From Bacteroidia bacterium (GTDB lineage Bacteria > Bacteroidota > Bacteroidia > Cytophagales > Cyclobacteriaceae), in the NCBI GenBank assembly GCA_030426345.1, contig JAUHYU010000006.1, forward strand, positions 1 to 64,000: a DNA stretch of 64,000 nt, read 5' to 3'. Position numbers and translations under genes: made by a program. The notes below the pieces were generated by a model. That model ran no database searches, was not told the DNA's origin, and saw only the letters and a list, made by a program, of their open reading frames with translations. How positions within the stretch are numbered: position 1 is the stretch's first letter; each line of letters begins with the position of its first letter. Positions 30,556 through 38,899 of this stretch are shown one piece after another.

Positions 30556-32346
30556 TCAAACCTTCTCAACCTCTTTATTCCCAATCAAATTGGCCACATC
30601 CAGTCGGCCTTCTTCAGGGCCATTTTCAAGTTTGAGTACGCCACGCGGACAAACCGCAGAGCATATTCCACAACCGACACATGAAGATCGGACAATGTTC
30701 TGACCACGCTGAGCATACCAGCGCACGTCAATGCCCATTTCACAATAGGTGGAGCAATTGCCACAAGAGATGCATTGTCCGCCATTGGTGGTGATGCGAA
30801 AGCGGGATTTGAATCGCTGCACCATTCCGAGATACGCAGCCAGCGGGCATCCAAATCTACACCAGACGCGATTGCCCATCAAGGGATAAAAGCCCGTGCC
30901 AACAACGCCGGCGAATATGGAAGCTATCAAAAATCCATAGCTGGCTTTGATGGTTTCAGTACCTATGCCAAATAAAGAGTAGCTTCCTGAGAAAAAAGTG
31001 TACAATACTGCCACCGTGTTGATGACAGCAAATACCAATACTGCGTGAATCATCCAACGCTCTATTTTCCATGCTTTTAACGATTTGTCAGACAATTGGC
31101 GGAAAGGATCTCCAAGTGTTTCGGCCAATCCGCCACAGCCACAAACCCATGAACAATACCACCTTTTTCCATAAAAATAAGTGATGACAGGCACGGCAAT
31201 GATGATCAGCGCGATTCCCCAAAAAAGCATAAACCAGCCCAAAAATCCACTTTCCATGAGTTGATCCAAATTATAATTATAAAAGAAATCATAGTCGAGT
31301 GGCCAGATGTTTTTGAAATCATATCCGGGCTTGTTGAGGGAAATGAGTATTTCCGGTATGATGAACGCAATGGCAAATTGAAAGAAGATAACAGAAGCTG
31401 TGCGGATCAACTGGTAAGCATTGCCCCAGTATTTCAACAGCATGCGAATGCCCATCACCGAGACGGCAAATGTGTACATAAAACCATATAGAAACCAATG
31501 GCTGGCAGGGCCGCCGTTGAGTTTGTAGCTGATCGGATCGACCAGCAAAACCCAATTGGTCAGGTACTCTGGGTAGAAGTAGAGGAAGATGTAAAAGGCG
31601 ATCATAAATGTGCCTAATATCACGCCGATCCAACCTCTGCTGGTGAGCGCATCCATGAAGATGTGGTTATTTTTGATACCGGCCGGGACGTTGGAATATG
31701 TGCCAAAGAAATAAGCCAGAGCCCCAATGATAACCAAGCCAAAACTTAGGAAAAACCATAGCTTAATGTTGCCTTTCAACACGCCAAGACTCGAGGCCTT
31801 GGTCATGGAAAAAACAAGGTTTTTCGCGCTGTAATCATCAAAGGCCTTTTGATAGGAGAGGCTGTTGTTGATGTTTTGAATGGCGGAAGTTAGTTGGTCG
31901 GAGAGCTCTTTTCGCGAAGAAAATTCCTTACCTTCTAGCCACCCGGTGAAGTCTTTTAGGCTTTTATTTTGCTCTGTAGCTACGTCGCCATTTGCTGGAA
32001 GTACTTCATCTATTACACTCTTGCGAAATACAAATTTATCCCCATCCATGGACTTTAAGGCCATTTCTGATGCAATTTCTTCCGCGATGGTATATTTGTC
32101 GATGATGGATTTATTGGCACTTTTTATTGCTTTTTTTAGATCACGGATAAAGCTGATATTGGAATCATAAAGCTTACCTTCCATGGGTTTTGTTGCCTTT
32201 TGCAGCGCTTCATATTTCTCACCTTCACCTTGTTGACCTACGATTTTATCCGTCAATTGGTAGTCACTCAATGATAGTGAGAGGACGAAGACTACAAACC
32301 CAATGATAAACAATACAAGCCCTGCGTTTTTTATATATTTTTCCAT
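30556..32346 (-). CDS. membrane polyferredoxin, NapH/NosR-like 4Fe-4S protein
   Basis: 596 residues. An N-terminal helix anchors a periplasmic or cytosolic domain of about 150 residues. About six further helices follow (for example FFLSFGLVIIGALAYFFG; GWIGVILGTFMIAFYIFLYF; GWFMLFWGIALIIIAVPVIT). Cysteine motifs typical of NapH/NosR/RdxA proteins come next: WYCSWVCGCGGLAET and VWCRFGCPLAAYLG. Two ferredoxin clusters follow: CISCGNCSTYCEMGID and SCVGCGICSAVCPRGV. Such proteins pass electrons across or along the inner membrane. The gene begins 6 bases after the stop of the flavoprotein gene upstream, so the pair probably forms one NAD(P)H-to-Fe-S electron path. The final acceptor is not in the window. 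The coding sequence contains two copies of the dispersed half-element. Confidence 0.85.
   Translation of the reverse strand: MEKYIKNAGLVLFIIGFVVFVLSLSLSDYQLTDKIVGQQGEGEKYEALQKATKPMEGKLYDSNISFIRDLKKAIKSANKSIIDKYTIAEEIASEMALKSMDGDKFVFRKSVIDEVLPANGDVATEQNKSLKDFTGWLEGKEFSSRKELSDQLTSAIQNINNSLSYQKAFDDYSAKNLVFSMTKASSLGVLKGNIKLWFFLSFGLVIIGALAYFFGTYSNVPAGIKNNHIFMDALTSRGWIGVILGTFMIAFYIFLYFYPEYLTNWVLLVDPISYKLNGGPASHWFLYGFMYTFAVSVMGIRMLLKYWGNAYQLIRTASVIFFQFAIAFIIPEILISLNKPGYDFKNIWPLDYDFFYNYNLDQLMESGFLGWFMLFWGIALIIIAVPVITYFYGKRWYCSWVCGCGGLAETLGDPFRQLSDKSLKAWKIERWMIHAVLVFAVINTVAVLYTFFSGSYSLFGIGTETIKASYGFLIASIFAGVVGTGFYPLMGNRVWCRFGCPLAAYLGMVQRFKSRFRITTNGGQCISCGNCSTYCEMGIDVRWYAQRGQNIVRSSCVGCGICSAVCPRGVLKLENGPEEGRLDVANLIGNKEVEKV
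32046..32064 (-). repeat. half-element inside polyferredoxin gene
   Basis: Plus strand CCATGGACTTTAAGGCCAT, so the minus strand reads GGCC, three bases, AAGTCCATGG. It encodes A-L-K-S-M-D. Confidence 0.5.
32181..32203 (-). repeat. half-element inside polyferredoxin gene
   Basis: The minus strand reads AAAAGGCAACAAAACCCATG then G. It keeps the AAAAGGC and CCATGG ends and encodes K-A-T-K-P-M. Confidence 0.5.
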
Positions 32347-32352
32347 GTTCTT

Positions 32353-33687
32353 CTATTGATTGAAAACTGCAAATAATCCCCGCTTCCCAGTAGATTTTAA
32401 TGTTTCTTCCGGAAACTTGGAATTGTATACTTTTAGAATCTCATCTTCATATTCTTTGTAAAATTCAGCATCGAAATTGGCTTTTTTCAAGTTGCCGACC
32501 ACTTCTTTGATCGTTGCGCCTTGCTGTAGCCAACGGTCGCACACTTCGTGTCGGTACCTGACCCCCATCAGGTTGATGCCGAGCAATGCCTTGGTAGATT
32601 TGTTGAATACTATCCTGATGGAATGCTGTCCATTTTCATGCTCCCAATAAAGGCAATCTTCCGAATCCAACATTTCGTTTTTGACGTCTCCATACACCTG
32701 ATATTCTACATCAAAAAACTTGGCGGAGTTGAACCACGGCCCCGGTTGGTAAGCTGTCTTTTTGCCACAGATGGTTTTGGCGACGATTTCGCCGTGCATC
32801 CTGCCGGTGTACCAAACCTGTTCTATGGATTTTCGGTTGGGCAAGGCAGTTTCAAATTGTGCACAATCACCGATAGAATATACATTAGGGACACTGGTTT
32901 CAAAATATTTATTGACCACTACGCCGCGATCTACATGGATTTTAGATGCTTTTACCATGTCAATATTTGGGCTAACCCCGGCAGTAAGCCCAACAAACTG
33001 GCATGGTATTTCTTCGCCGTCGGTAGTTACCACAGCTCTTGCTCTTCCATTTTTATCTGCTAAAATATCTTTCATTTCCGTTACTAGCCGCAAATCAACA
33101 TGATGGGAACGGATGAGTCTATTGACCATCTCAGATTCTTCTGCAGGAAGTATTTTATTCCAAAAGCTAGACTCGCGCACTAAGAAGGTGACTGGGATAT
33201 TTCTGGAAAGCAACATTTCCGCCATTTCAATGCCGATCAATCCACCACCCACAATCACCGCCCGGTTAATGTTTTTGGTATAAACCTCCATGTTTTCCAA
33301 ATCCTGAAATGAGTACATTCCCTGCACACCGTCAAGATCTTGGCCAGGCCAACCAAACTTGTTGGGGCGAGATCCTGTAGCGATGATCAGTTCATCGTAT
33401 GCGACACCTCTTCCATTTTGTAATTCTAATTTTTGCCTATCCGTATCAATGGAAATCACGAAATCACGCACCAGATCAATTTTATTTTTCTCCCAAAACC
33501 AATCTTCATAAGGCTTAGTATGTTCATACTTCATGTGTCCCATGTAGATATACATGAGCGCTGTTCTAGAAAAAAAGTGATCTGTTTCGGCGGAAATCAC
33601 TGTGATGGCATGATTACTCATTTTGCGGATATGTCGCGCAGCAGTAATACCAGAAATGCCGTTGCCAATGATGACAATTTTCTTCAT
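32353..33687 (-). CDS. NAD(P)/FAD-dependent oxidoreductase
   Basis: 444 residues. FAD-binding Rossmann motif IGNGISGITAARHI at the N-terminus, the ELIIATGSRPNKFGWPG segment near residue 105, the second dinucleotide motif VIVGGGLIGIEMAEMLLS near 145-160, and the FAD-binding YSIGDCAQFE near 270. This is the pyridine-nucleotide-disulphide-type fold of nitrite reductase (NirB-like) and rubredoxin reductases, without the redox-active CxxxxC. The C-terminal region (about 330-444) has LYWEHENGQHSIRIVFN and is probably a dimerisation or regulatory domain. It is the first gene of a two-gene operon with the polyferredoxin. Reduction of that partner is inferred from the pairing. Confidence 0.87.
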   Translation of the reverse strand: MKKIVIIGNGISGITAARHIRKMSNHAITVISAETDHFFSRTALMYIYMGHMKYEHTKPYEDWFWEKNKIDLVRDFVISIDTDRQKLELQNGRGVAYDELIIATGSRPNKFGWPGQDLDGVQGMYSFQDLENMEVYTKNINRAVIVGGGLIGIEMAEMLLSRNIPVTFLVRESSFWNKILPAEESEMVNRLIRSHHVDLRLVTEMKDILADKNGRARAVVTTDGEEIPCQFVGLTAGVSPNIDMVKASKIHVDRGVVVNKYFETSVPNVYSIGDCAQFETALPNRKSIEQVWYTGRMHGEIVAKTICGKKTAYQPGPWFNSAKFFDVEYQVYGDVKNEMLDSEDCLYWEHENGQHSIRIVFNKSTKALLGINLMGVRYRHEVCDRWLQQGATIKEVVGNLKKANFDAEFYKEYEDEILKVYNSKFPEETLKSTGKRGLFAVFNQ

Positions 33688-33986
33688 AGTTAGAATTCAG
33701 TTGGTTTGGTCAAGTTAAGATAAATTTGGTGTAACCTGATAATTTTATGGATTTGAAGCACATTTTCAAGCTATAACTTATCTATCGATCCGAAGTGCAA
33801 AATTCATGATCACAAGTTAACTATGCGTCAGGAAGGGGACAATACACCAGTTTATGCTGTTTGTTTATATGACGAAATTTGTGCTTGGCACGGAACATAT
33901 CAATTCAAATATTTTGTGATTTAATAATCCGGTTTTAGATTGAAAATATTTTTCTGATGGGGTTACCATGAATGGTAAAATCTATC

Positions 33987-34007
33987 AAAAAGCCTTTAAA
34001 TTCCATG
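33987..34007 (+). repeat. CCATGG-type half-element, intergenic
   Basis: AAAAAGCCTTTAAATTCCAT then G. It lies in the 386-base divergent gap (33688-34073) between the flavoprotein and beta-helix genes, where I see no other feature. Confidence 0.6.
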
Positions 34008-34073
34008 AAACCAGCAGGGAGGCAAGCACAAAACGGATAACGTATTCCCTGACAATTATAAATTTATAACTAC

Positions 34074-36149
34074 ATGAAATATTTTCTATTTATACTCTTT
34101 TTAAGTTCTGCATATTTGGCCAATGCGCAGGAAAGAACTTTATATATCTCACCCGATGGCTATGACGAATGGCCAGGAACAGAAGCTAGACCATTGAAAA
34201 GCCTCGAAGGGGCAAGGGATAAAATCAGGGAGTTGAAGGAATCAATTACTTTCACTGACACGATCAGAATATTGGTAAAACCTGGACAGTACAGGCTGAT
34301 GAATAGTTTCGTGTTAAAACCTGAGGATAGCGGAACTCCATCGGCACCAATTGTTTATGAAGCCATTGATGGAAAAAATACGGCTTTTAGTGGTGGCATG
34401 GAAATCAAAGGCTTTCGAGAGATCGAAAATGGCTTATGGGTAGCGCATGTGCCGGAGGTCAATTATTGGAATTGGACATTTGATCAATTGTATGTCAATG
34501 GCAAAAGAGCGACACGCGCCAAAAGCCCGAATACAGGATATTTCCATATTAAGGATATTTGGGAGAATGTATGGGTGCAAGGAAATGGGCGAAGCCCTGA
34601 AAAAGCGCAACAAGTTGTTGTCACCAAAGATGAAGCTACAAAGCAGTTAAACTCCATGAATTCGAACGAAATAGAAAATGTAGTCATGACGGCATTCCAT
34701 AAATGGAATATTACCAAGCGGCATATCGACAAGTACGAAAATGACACCATTTACACATCAGGGCAAGGCATGAAGCCTTGGAATCAGTGGAAGGAAAACC
34801 AGCGATACATCCTCGAAAATTATCTTGGAGCACTTGATACTCCGGGAGAATGGTTTTTGGATCGCGATGGTACGTTATATTATCAACCATTTCCTGATGA
34901 GCAGATCGCAACAGCTACGGTGATAGCCCCGGTTGTGGAGCAGCTAGTTCGGATCGAAGGAAACGCAGCGCAAGGTGAATTTGTACATGATGTAACTTTC
35001 AAGAATCTGAATTTTGAACATGTAGCTTATGTCTTGCCGAAGTCTGGCTTTGAACCATACCAAGCCGCCATCACCATCGATGCGGCCATAGAACTGAACG
35101 GCGCCAAGAACATTGATTTTCTTAATTGTCAGTTGAGCCATACAGGCGGGTATGGACTTTGGTTGAACCAGGGTGTAAGCGATTGTGAGGTAAAACATAG
35201 TTATTTCCATGACCTTGGCGCAGGGGGCATCCGGATTGGGGAATTGGCGATTAGGGATGAGGACAACCTTCAGACACATTCCAACATTATTGACAACAAT
35301 ATCATCACTTCCGGTGGCTTTGAATTTGCGCCGGGAGTTGGGGTGTTGATAGGCCAGAGTGCCTACAACCAAGTCATGCACAACGACATTGGCGATTTTC
35401 GATATACGGGGGTTTCTGTCGGTTGGGTCTGGGGATATACGCCAAGTCCGGCCAAGGGAAATAAAATCAAGTACAACCATATCCACCACATAGGCTGGGG
35501 CGTGCTCAGCGATATGTCCGGCGTTTATACACTTGGGATTTCCGAAGGGACCGAGGTGTCCAACAACCACATCCACCACATTTATGCATACGACTATGGC
35601 GGATGGGGGCTTTATACAGATGAGGGATCCAGCCATATCCTTATGGAAAATAACCTCGTGCACCATACCAAAACCGGTGGCTTTCACCAGCATTACGGTA
35701 GGGAAAATATCCTACGAAACAATATTTTTGCTTTCAGCAAAATGTACCAGTTGCAGGCCACACGGGTAGAAGATCACCTGTCTTTTTCATTTACGAATAA
35801 TATCGTGATTTATAACGAGGGCGTTTTGTTTCAAGGTCCATGGGAAAAAATGCAGGTGTCTCTGGATCGTAACCTATATTGGAAAACCAATGGGCCGATA
35901 CAATTTAAAGGAGGTGATTTAGCCTCTTGGCGCAAAAATGGATATGATAAAAAATCGGTCATTATGGATCCGTTGTTCAAAGATCCGTTTCACGGAGATT
36001 TTACATTCGGCCGTTTGCGTGCCGCCAAAAAAATCGGATTCAAGCCTTTTGATTATTCCACGTATGGCGTGTATGGAAGTGAGGAATGGAAGGAAAAAGC
36101 AGAGTTGCCTAAGGAAACACTAGAGGCATTTGACAAGCTTTATGAGTGA
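34074..36149 (+). CDS. secreted right-handed beta-helix protein, GH141-like
   Basis: 691 residues with a signal peptide (MKYFLFILFLSSAYLANAQ). The start of the mature protein, TLYISPDGYDEWPGTEARPL, is the hallmark opening of secreted parallel beta-helix enzymes. A long repetitive section with NNxI/V and HNxI steps follows (SNIIDNNIITSGGFEFAPGV; NKIKYNHIHHIGWGVLSDMS; HILMENNLVHHTKTGGFHQH). Size and wording suit GH141, whose characterised members are an alpha-L-fucosidase acting on rhamnogalacturonan II and a xylanase, but polysaccharide lyases share the fold. It fits the surrounding glycan-use genes. Its last nine codons and 3' flank recur diverged 1.7 kb downstream, beyond a minus-strand gene. 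Confidence 0.75.
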   Translation: MKYFLFILFLSSAYLANAQERTLYISPDGYDEWPGTEARPLKSLEGARDKIRELKESITFTDTIRILVKPGQYRLMNSFVLKPEDSGTPSAPIVYEAIDGKNTAFSGGMEIKGFREIENGLWVAHVPEVNYWNWTFDQLYVNGKRATRAKSPNTGYFHIKDIWENVWVQGNGRSPEKAQQVVVTKDEATKQLNSMNSNEIENVVMTAFHKWNITKRHIDKYENDTIYTSGQGMKPWNQWKENQRYILENYLGALDTPGEWFLDRDGTLYYQPFPDEQIATATVIAPVVEQLVRIEGNAAQGEFVHDVTFKNLNFEHVAYVLPKSGFEPYQAAITIDAAIELNGAKNIDFLNCQLSHTGGYGLWLNQGVSDCEVKHSYFHDLGAGGIRIGELAIRDEDNLQTHSNIIDNNIITSGGFEFAPGVGVLIGQSAYNQVMHNDIGDFRYTGVSVGWVWGYTPSPAKGNKIKYNHIHHIGWGVLSDMSGVYTLGISEGTEVSNNHIHHIYAYDYGGWGLYTDEGSSHILMENNLVHHTKTGGFHQHYGRENILRNNIFAFSKMYQLQATRVEDHLSFSFTNNIVIYNEGVLFQGPWEKMQVSLDRNLYWKTNGPIQFKGGDLASWRKNGYDKKSVIMDPLFKDPFHGDFTFGRLRAAKKIGFKPFDYSTYGVYGSEEWKEKAELPKETLEAFDKLYE

Positions 36150-36194
36150 TATGCGGATTAGCTAAAGCCATGAAAAAATCATGGTTTTTTAATG
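36120..36194 (+). repeat. 3'-end duplication, copy 1 (intact gene end)
   Basis: The last nine codons (L-E-A-F-D-K-L-Y-E), the stop, and about 45 bases beyond. It is repeated at 37832-37905 with scattered changes, mostly silent inside the codons. Confidence 0.8.
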
Positions 36195-36199
36195 GCTTT
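36164..36199. terminator. bidirectional terminator between convergent genes
   Basis: AAAGCCATGAAAAAATCATG (from 36164) is complemented by CATGGTTTTTTAATGGCTTT (36180-36199), so the arms overlap around the centre TCATG. It lies between the beta-helix gene stop (36149) and the minus-strand gene stop (36201). It is a shortened relative of the GCC...CCATGG inverted pairs. Confidence 0.7.
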
Positions 36200-36200
36200 C

Positions 36201-37733
36201 TCAGTCCTGAGGGTGCAATTGAATTAATGGTTTATCGGTATTTCTGCCTTTTGGTATTTTATAATTCAGACGAAGTACTAAAGGGTAATTTTCCGTGATA
36301 GCGCATTTTTGACCGAGTTCCGCTTTAGAAGCGACGCTGATTTCATTTATTTTGAGTCGAGAATCCATTTTAATATTGATGCCGGGCAACTCCCATTTTT
36401 TGTTTTTGAAATTTCCTTTTTCAATGCCGGAAGCATAAACATATAGGTTTATTTCTGTAGTGCTTTCATCAGCTAGATAAATGTCCATCACATCATTGGC
36501 AATGCGCACATTCGTTTTTCCATCACCTGGCACGAGCAACCATCCAATTTCGTTTTCATTTTTCCAGTGGATAGTCCCTGTTTTTATTTGGCTCCATGAC
36601 CTTCTGTATCCCCACAAACCACCCATCATCCAATCCTCCTTCATCTGCATTGTCACTTCTTTTTCAGAACTTCGGCTGTAAACCAATCTCTTTTCAAATC
36701 TTTCCGAAGTAAATTCTTTAAAATGGATTTCGTCTTCTTGGGGAACTACCCAGCCTAGATGGAAAATTGGCGCGATATTACTCAATTCGAAATATTTGGA
36801 TCCGTGCTTTCTTGGCAATGGTGCAGGATATTTTCCATCGAGCAAGAGTGCTATCCAAATACCAATAATAGAATTGTATTTTTGCATGTCCATCCCATAA
36901 CTTCTGAAATGTGGCCCCGGCATATTTTGTAAACCTGCATGATAAAACAGGGCAATCTCGTGCCAAAACTCCTTTTCGAGAATTTCTCCCATTTCTCTTA
37001 TCTCTTGATTTTTGGCATATTTTCTCCACAGCGCAATGGCCACCATATTCACTCCATAGTATGTTGGTGAGTTGTATTCACTAAAAGTTTTATGCTTTTG
37101 ATACAGGTTGAAAACATCGGTTGCCTTCTCAATTCCAAATGATTTGAGTTTAGGTTCACTAAATGTTGTTCCGACATATTCTGTCAGAAATGCACTCATG
37201 ATGGCGATATTGGTGTATTCCGGAACGACGTTTCTTACGATAGCTCCGCGAGCAGCATGTTTCAAACTTGCGTCGATTGTCATGAGTAATTCATCAGGGA
37301 GTAGATCGCTGTAATTTTCCCTTATCAAAATGAGCTCACATCCAATAAACTCTCTCCAGTTTTGATCGAACTTTTTACCTGCCGGTGTTGAACTCCAAAC
37401 CCCGTAATCCTTGCTGCTGACATCCTGATTTTGGAGTGGCAAAAGCCAATTTAAAATGGTAATTGCATCTTGAATGTCTCCCGGTTTATTTCTAAATAGC
37501 AATGCTTCCGCAAGTCTGACTTTATTTCGTACACTTGTCGAAGTGGTTAAAACGTCATTTATGTTGCTGCCGGAGGGTATTTCTATTAATAGAAATTCAT
37601 CAAAGATTGCTTTCTGAAAGGGAGACAAATTGCCATACGACATTGAGTCTTCGGTTTTAACCTTTGTGTCGGCACAATCAGCCTCAAGTATCTTGAAAGC
37701 AAAAATCAAAAGAAAGAATAAAGCCTTATTCAT
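36201..37733 (-). CDS. secreted protein of unknown function, possibly polysaccharide-lyase-like
   Basis: 510 residues with a signal peptide (LFFLLIFAFKILEADC; a Cys at about 19 could be a lipobox). The first 300 residues are helical (LLPDELLMTIDASLKHAARG; NIAIMSAFLTEYVGTTFSEP; YGVNMVAIALWRKYAKNQEI). The last 200 are beta-rich (MGGLWGYRRSWSQIKTGTIH; LLVPGDGKTNVRIANDVMDI). A helical toroid followed by a beta domain is the plan of several polysaccharide lyases (PL8, PL21 types), but I recognise no catalytic motif, and the family remains unassigned. The gene is convergent with the beta-helix gene and is enclosed by two copies of that gene's 3' end, so it may have arrived as inserted cargo. Confidence 0.6.
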   Translation of the reverse strand: MNKALFFLLIFAFKILEADCADTKVKTEDSMSYGNLSPFQKAIFDEFLLIEIPSGSNINDVLTTSTSVRNKVRLAEALLFRNKPGDIQDAITILNWLLPLQNQDVSSKDYGVWSSTPAGKKFDQNWREFIGCELILIRENYSDLLPDELLMTIDASLKHAARGAIVRNVVPEYTNIAIMSAFLTEYVGTTFSEPKLKSFGIEKATDVFNLYQKHKTFSEYNSPTYYGVNMVAIALWRKYAKNQEIREMGEILEKEFWHEIALFYHAGLQNMPGPHFRSYGMDMQKYNSIIGIWIALLLDGKYPAPLPRKHGSKYFELSNIAPIFHLGWVVPQEDEIHFKEFTSERFEKRLVYSRSSEKEVTMQMKEDWMMGGLWGYRRSWSQIKTGTIHWKNENEIGWLLVPGDGKTNVRIANDVMDIYLADESTTEINLYVYASGIEKGNFKNKKWELPGINIKMDSRLKINEISVASKAELGQKCAITENYPLVLRLNYKIPKGRNTDKPLIQLHPQD

Positions 37734-37814
37734 GTCTATTCGTTAGTCAATAATAATTTTAGTTGTGCTCTATTTTACAGAATAGAATCACTTCATGTTA
37801 GATTAACCAAATAT

Positions 37815-37846
37815 ATCAAAATCCATGGATTTTGGAGGCTTTTGAT
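37815..37846 (+). repeat. CCATGG-type half-element overlapping displaced gene end
   Basis: ATCCATGGATTTTGGAGGCT then TTTGATAG. The GGAGGCTTTTGATAG part is simultaneously codons of the displaced L-E-A-F-D-R fragment. Confidence 0.6.
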
Positions 37847-37905
37847 AGACTTTATGAGTGATATGACGATTAAAAAACTATGAAAAATTCATGGTTTTGG
37901 AACAG
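37832..37905 (+). pseudogene. displaced copy of the beta-helix gene 3' end
   Basis: TTG GAG GCT TTT GAT AGA CTT TAT GAG TGA encodes L-E-A-F-D-R-L-Y-E-stop against L-E-A-F-D-K-L-Y-E-stop at the end of the intact gene. Similarity continues past the stop: TGATATGACGATTA against TGATATGCGGATTA, then TATGAAAAATTCATGGTTTT against CATGAAAAAATCATGGTTTT. No coding sequence for the rest of the protein precedes it. It lies 5' of the minus-strand gene 36201-37733, inside an otherwise empty gap. Confidence 0.8.
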
Positions 37906-38056
37906 TATTGTATGAGATTTCTTTGCGTTCATCTAGCCACCAAATCGATTGTACACCTTAATTCATTTCATTTGTTCTAAGGATTATTATACGCTCCTGT
38001 TTGCAAAGTGTAATGTCAAAGGCAAGAAATCTACTTATAGAAGAAGTTGAAGGAGT

Positions 38057-38680
38057 TTAGTTTTCTCCAAGGTCAAAGTCTAGTCGTCTGTCTTTATAAC
38101 TCCCAAACTTTAGTGTAAGCTCAGTATATCGCTTTTCGTACTCAGCTTTGTTAATTACATCGTTATTAAATAACCAAAGCAAATTTTGATGGTTATGGTC
38201 ATATGGCAACATGGTATTAATTTCCCCATACTTTTGATCCAAAAATTGGTTTCTCCTTGTTGTGAGGGTTTCGATAAATTCATCTAGCTCTTTTTTTGAA
38301 GGACTGTTGTAGATGAATTCGATTCCATTATTATGACCTGGGTCAATTAGATAAAACTTTCTTTTATATGTGATCATGAAAATGACAATACAAAAGACTC
38401 CTAAAAGAAGATAAAAAATTTCTGCACCTGATCCGACTTCTCCGCCAGTCCATCTAGTAATTGTTAAGATTGCCGCAAGTACAAAACCAATAATAGAAGC
38501 ACCGAACCATCCGTTTCTACCAAATTTTTCTTTAAGTGGACGAATACCAATATTATCGTAATCAACAAAATATTCTCTTGAATTAAGAAACCCTGTCTGT
38601 CGTACACTTAATCCAGTCTCGGCAAGCTCGTAAACTCTTTTATTAAAAAATCGATCTTTCTGAACTAATGTGTTCCTCAT
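38057..38680 (-). CDS. two-helix membrane protein, unknown function
   Basis: Start chosen at ATG 38680 (MRNTLVQKDRFFNKRVYELA); a TTG lies six codons upstream. About 207 residues, with two membrane helices near 60-82 (GASIIGFVLAAILTITRW) and 88-108 (IFYLLLGVFCIVIFMITYK). The N-terminus is cytosolic or PH-like (TGFLNSREYFVDYDNIGIRP) and the C-terminal part helical and polar (YEKRYTELTLKFGSYKDRRL). I do not recognise a family; the layout resembles small PH-domain-like membrane proteins. It stands alone between low-G+C gaps, with no partner suggested by context. Confidence 0.6.
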   Translation of the reverse strand: MRNTLVQKDRFFNKRVYELAETGLSVRQTGFLNSREYFVDYDNIGIRPLKEKFGRNGWFGASIIGFVLAAILTITRWTGGEVGSGAEIFYLLLGVFCIVIFMITYKRKFYLIDPGHNNGIEFIYNSPSKKELDEFIETLTTRRNQFLDQKYGEINTMLPYDHNHQNLLWLFNNDVINKAEYEKRYTELTLKFGSYKDRRLDFDLGEN

Positions 38681-38798
38681 TAACTTGTTTTCGTACAATT
38701 TAAGGTGAATATATAATTATGAGCAATCCCCATTCACCAAAATTAACCGAATCTCACAAAGTATCAAGATAGCAGACTAGTTTCACTTGCCAATGAAC

Positions 38799-38834
38799 AA
38801 AAAAAGGAGACCACATAAAGCGACCTCCTTTTTT
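38799..38834 (-). terminator. terminator downstream of the CotH-like gene
   Basis: AAAAAAGGAG (38800-38809) pairs perfectly with CTCCTTTTTT (38825-38834) around a 15-base loop. On the minus strand it follows the CotH-like gene by about 65 bases. Confidence 0.65.
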
Positions 38835-38838
38835 AGAA

Positions 38839-38863
38839 TTCATGGGTTTTTGAGGCTTTTTTT
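38839..38863 (-). repeat. CCATGG-type half-element, intergenic
   Basis: Plus strand TTCATGGGTTTTTGAGGC followed by a T-run. Six bases further, AAAATTCATGAAGCC (from 38869) looks like the remains of a partner arm. Confidence 0.55.
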
Positions 38864-38899
38864 ATTTCAAAAATTCATGAAGCCATTGTGGGGTGATGA

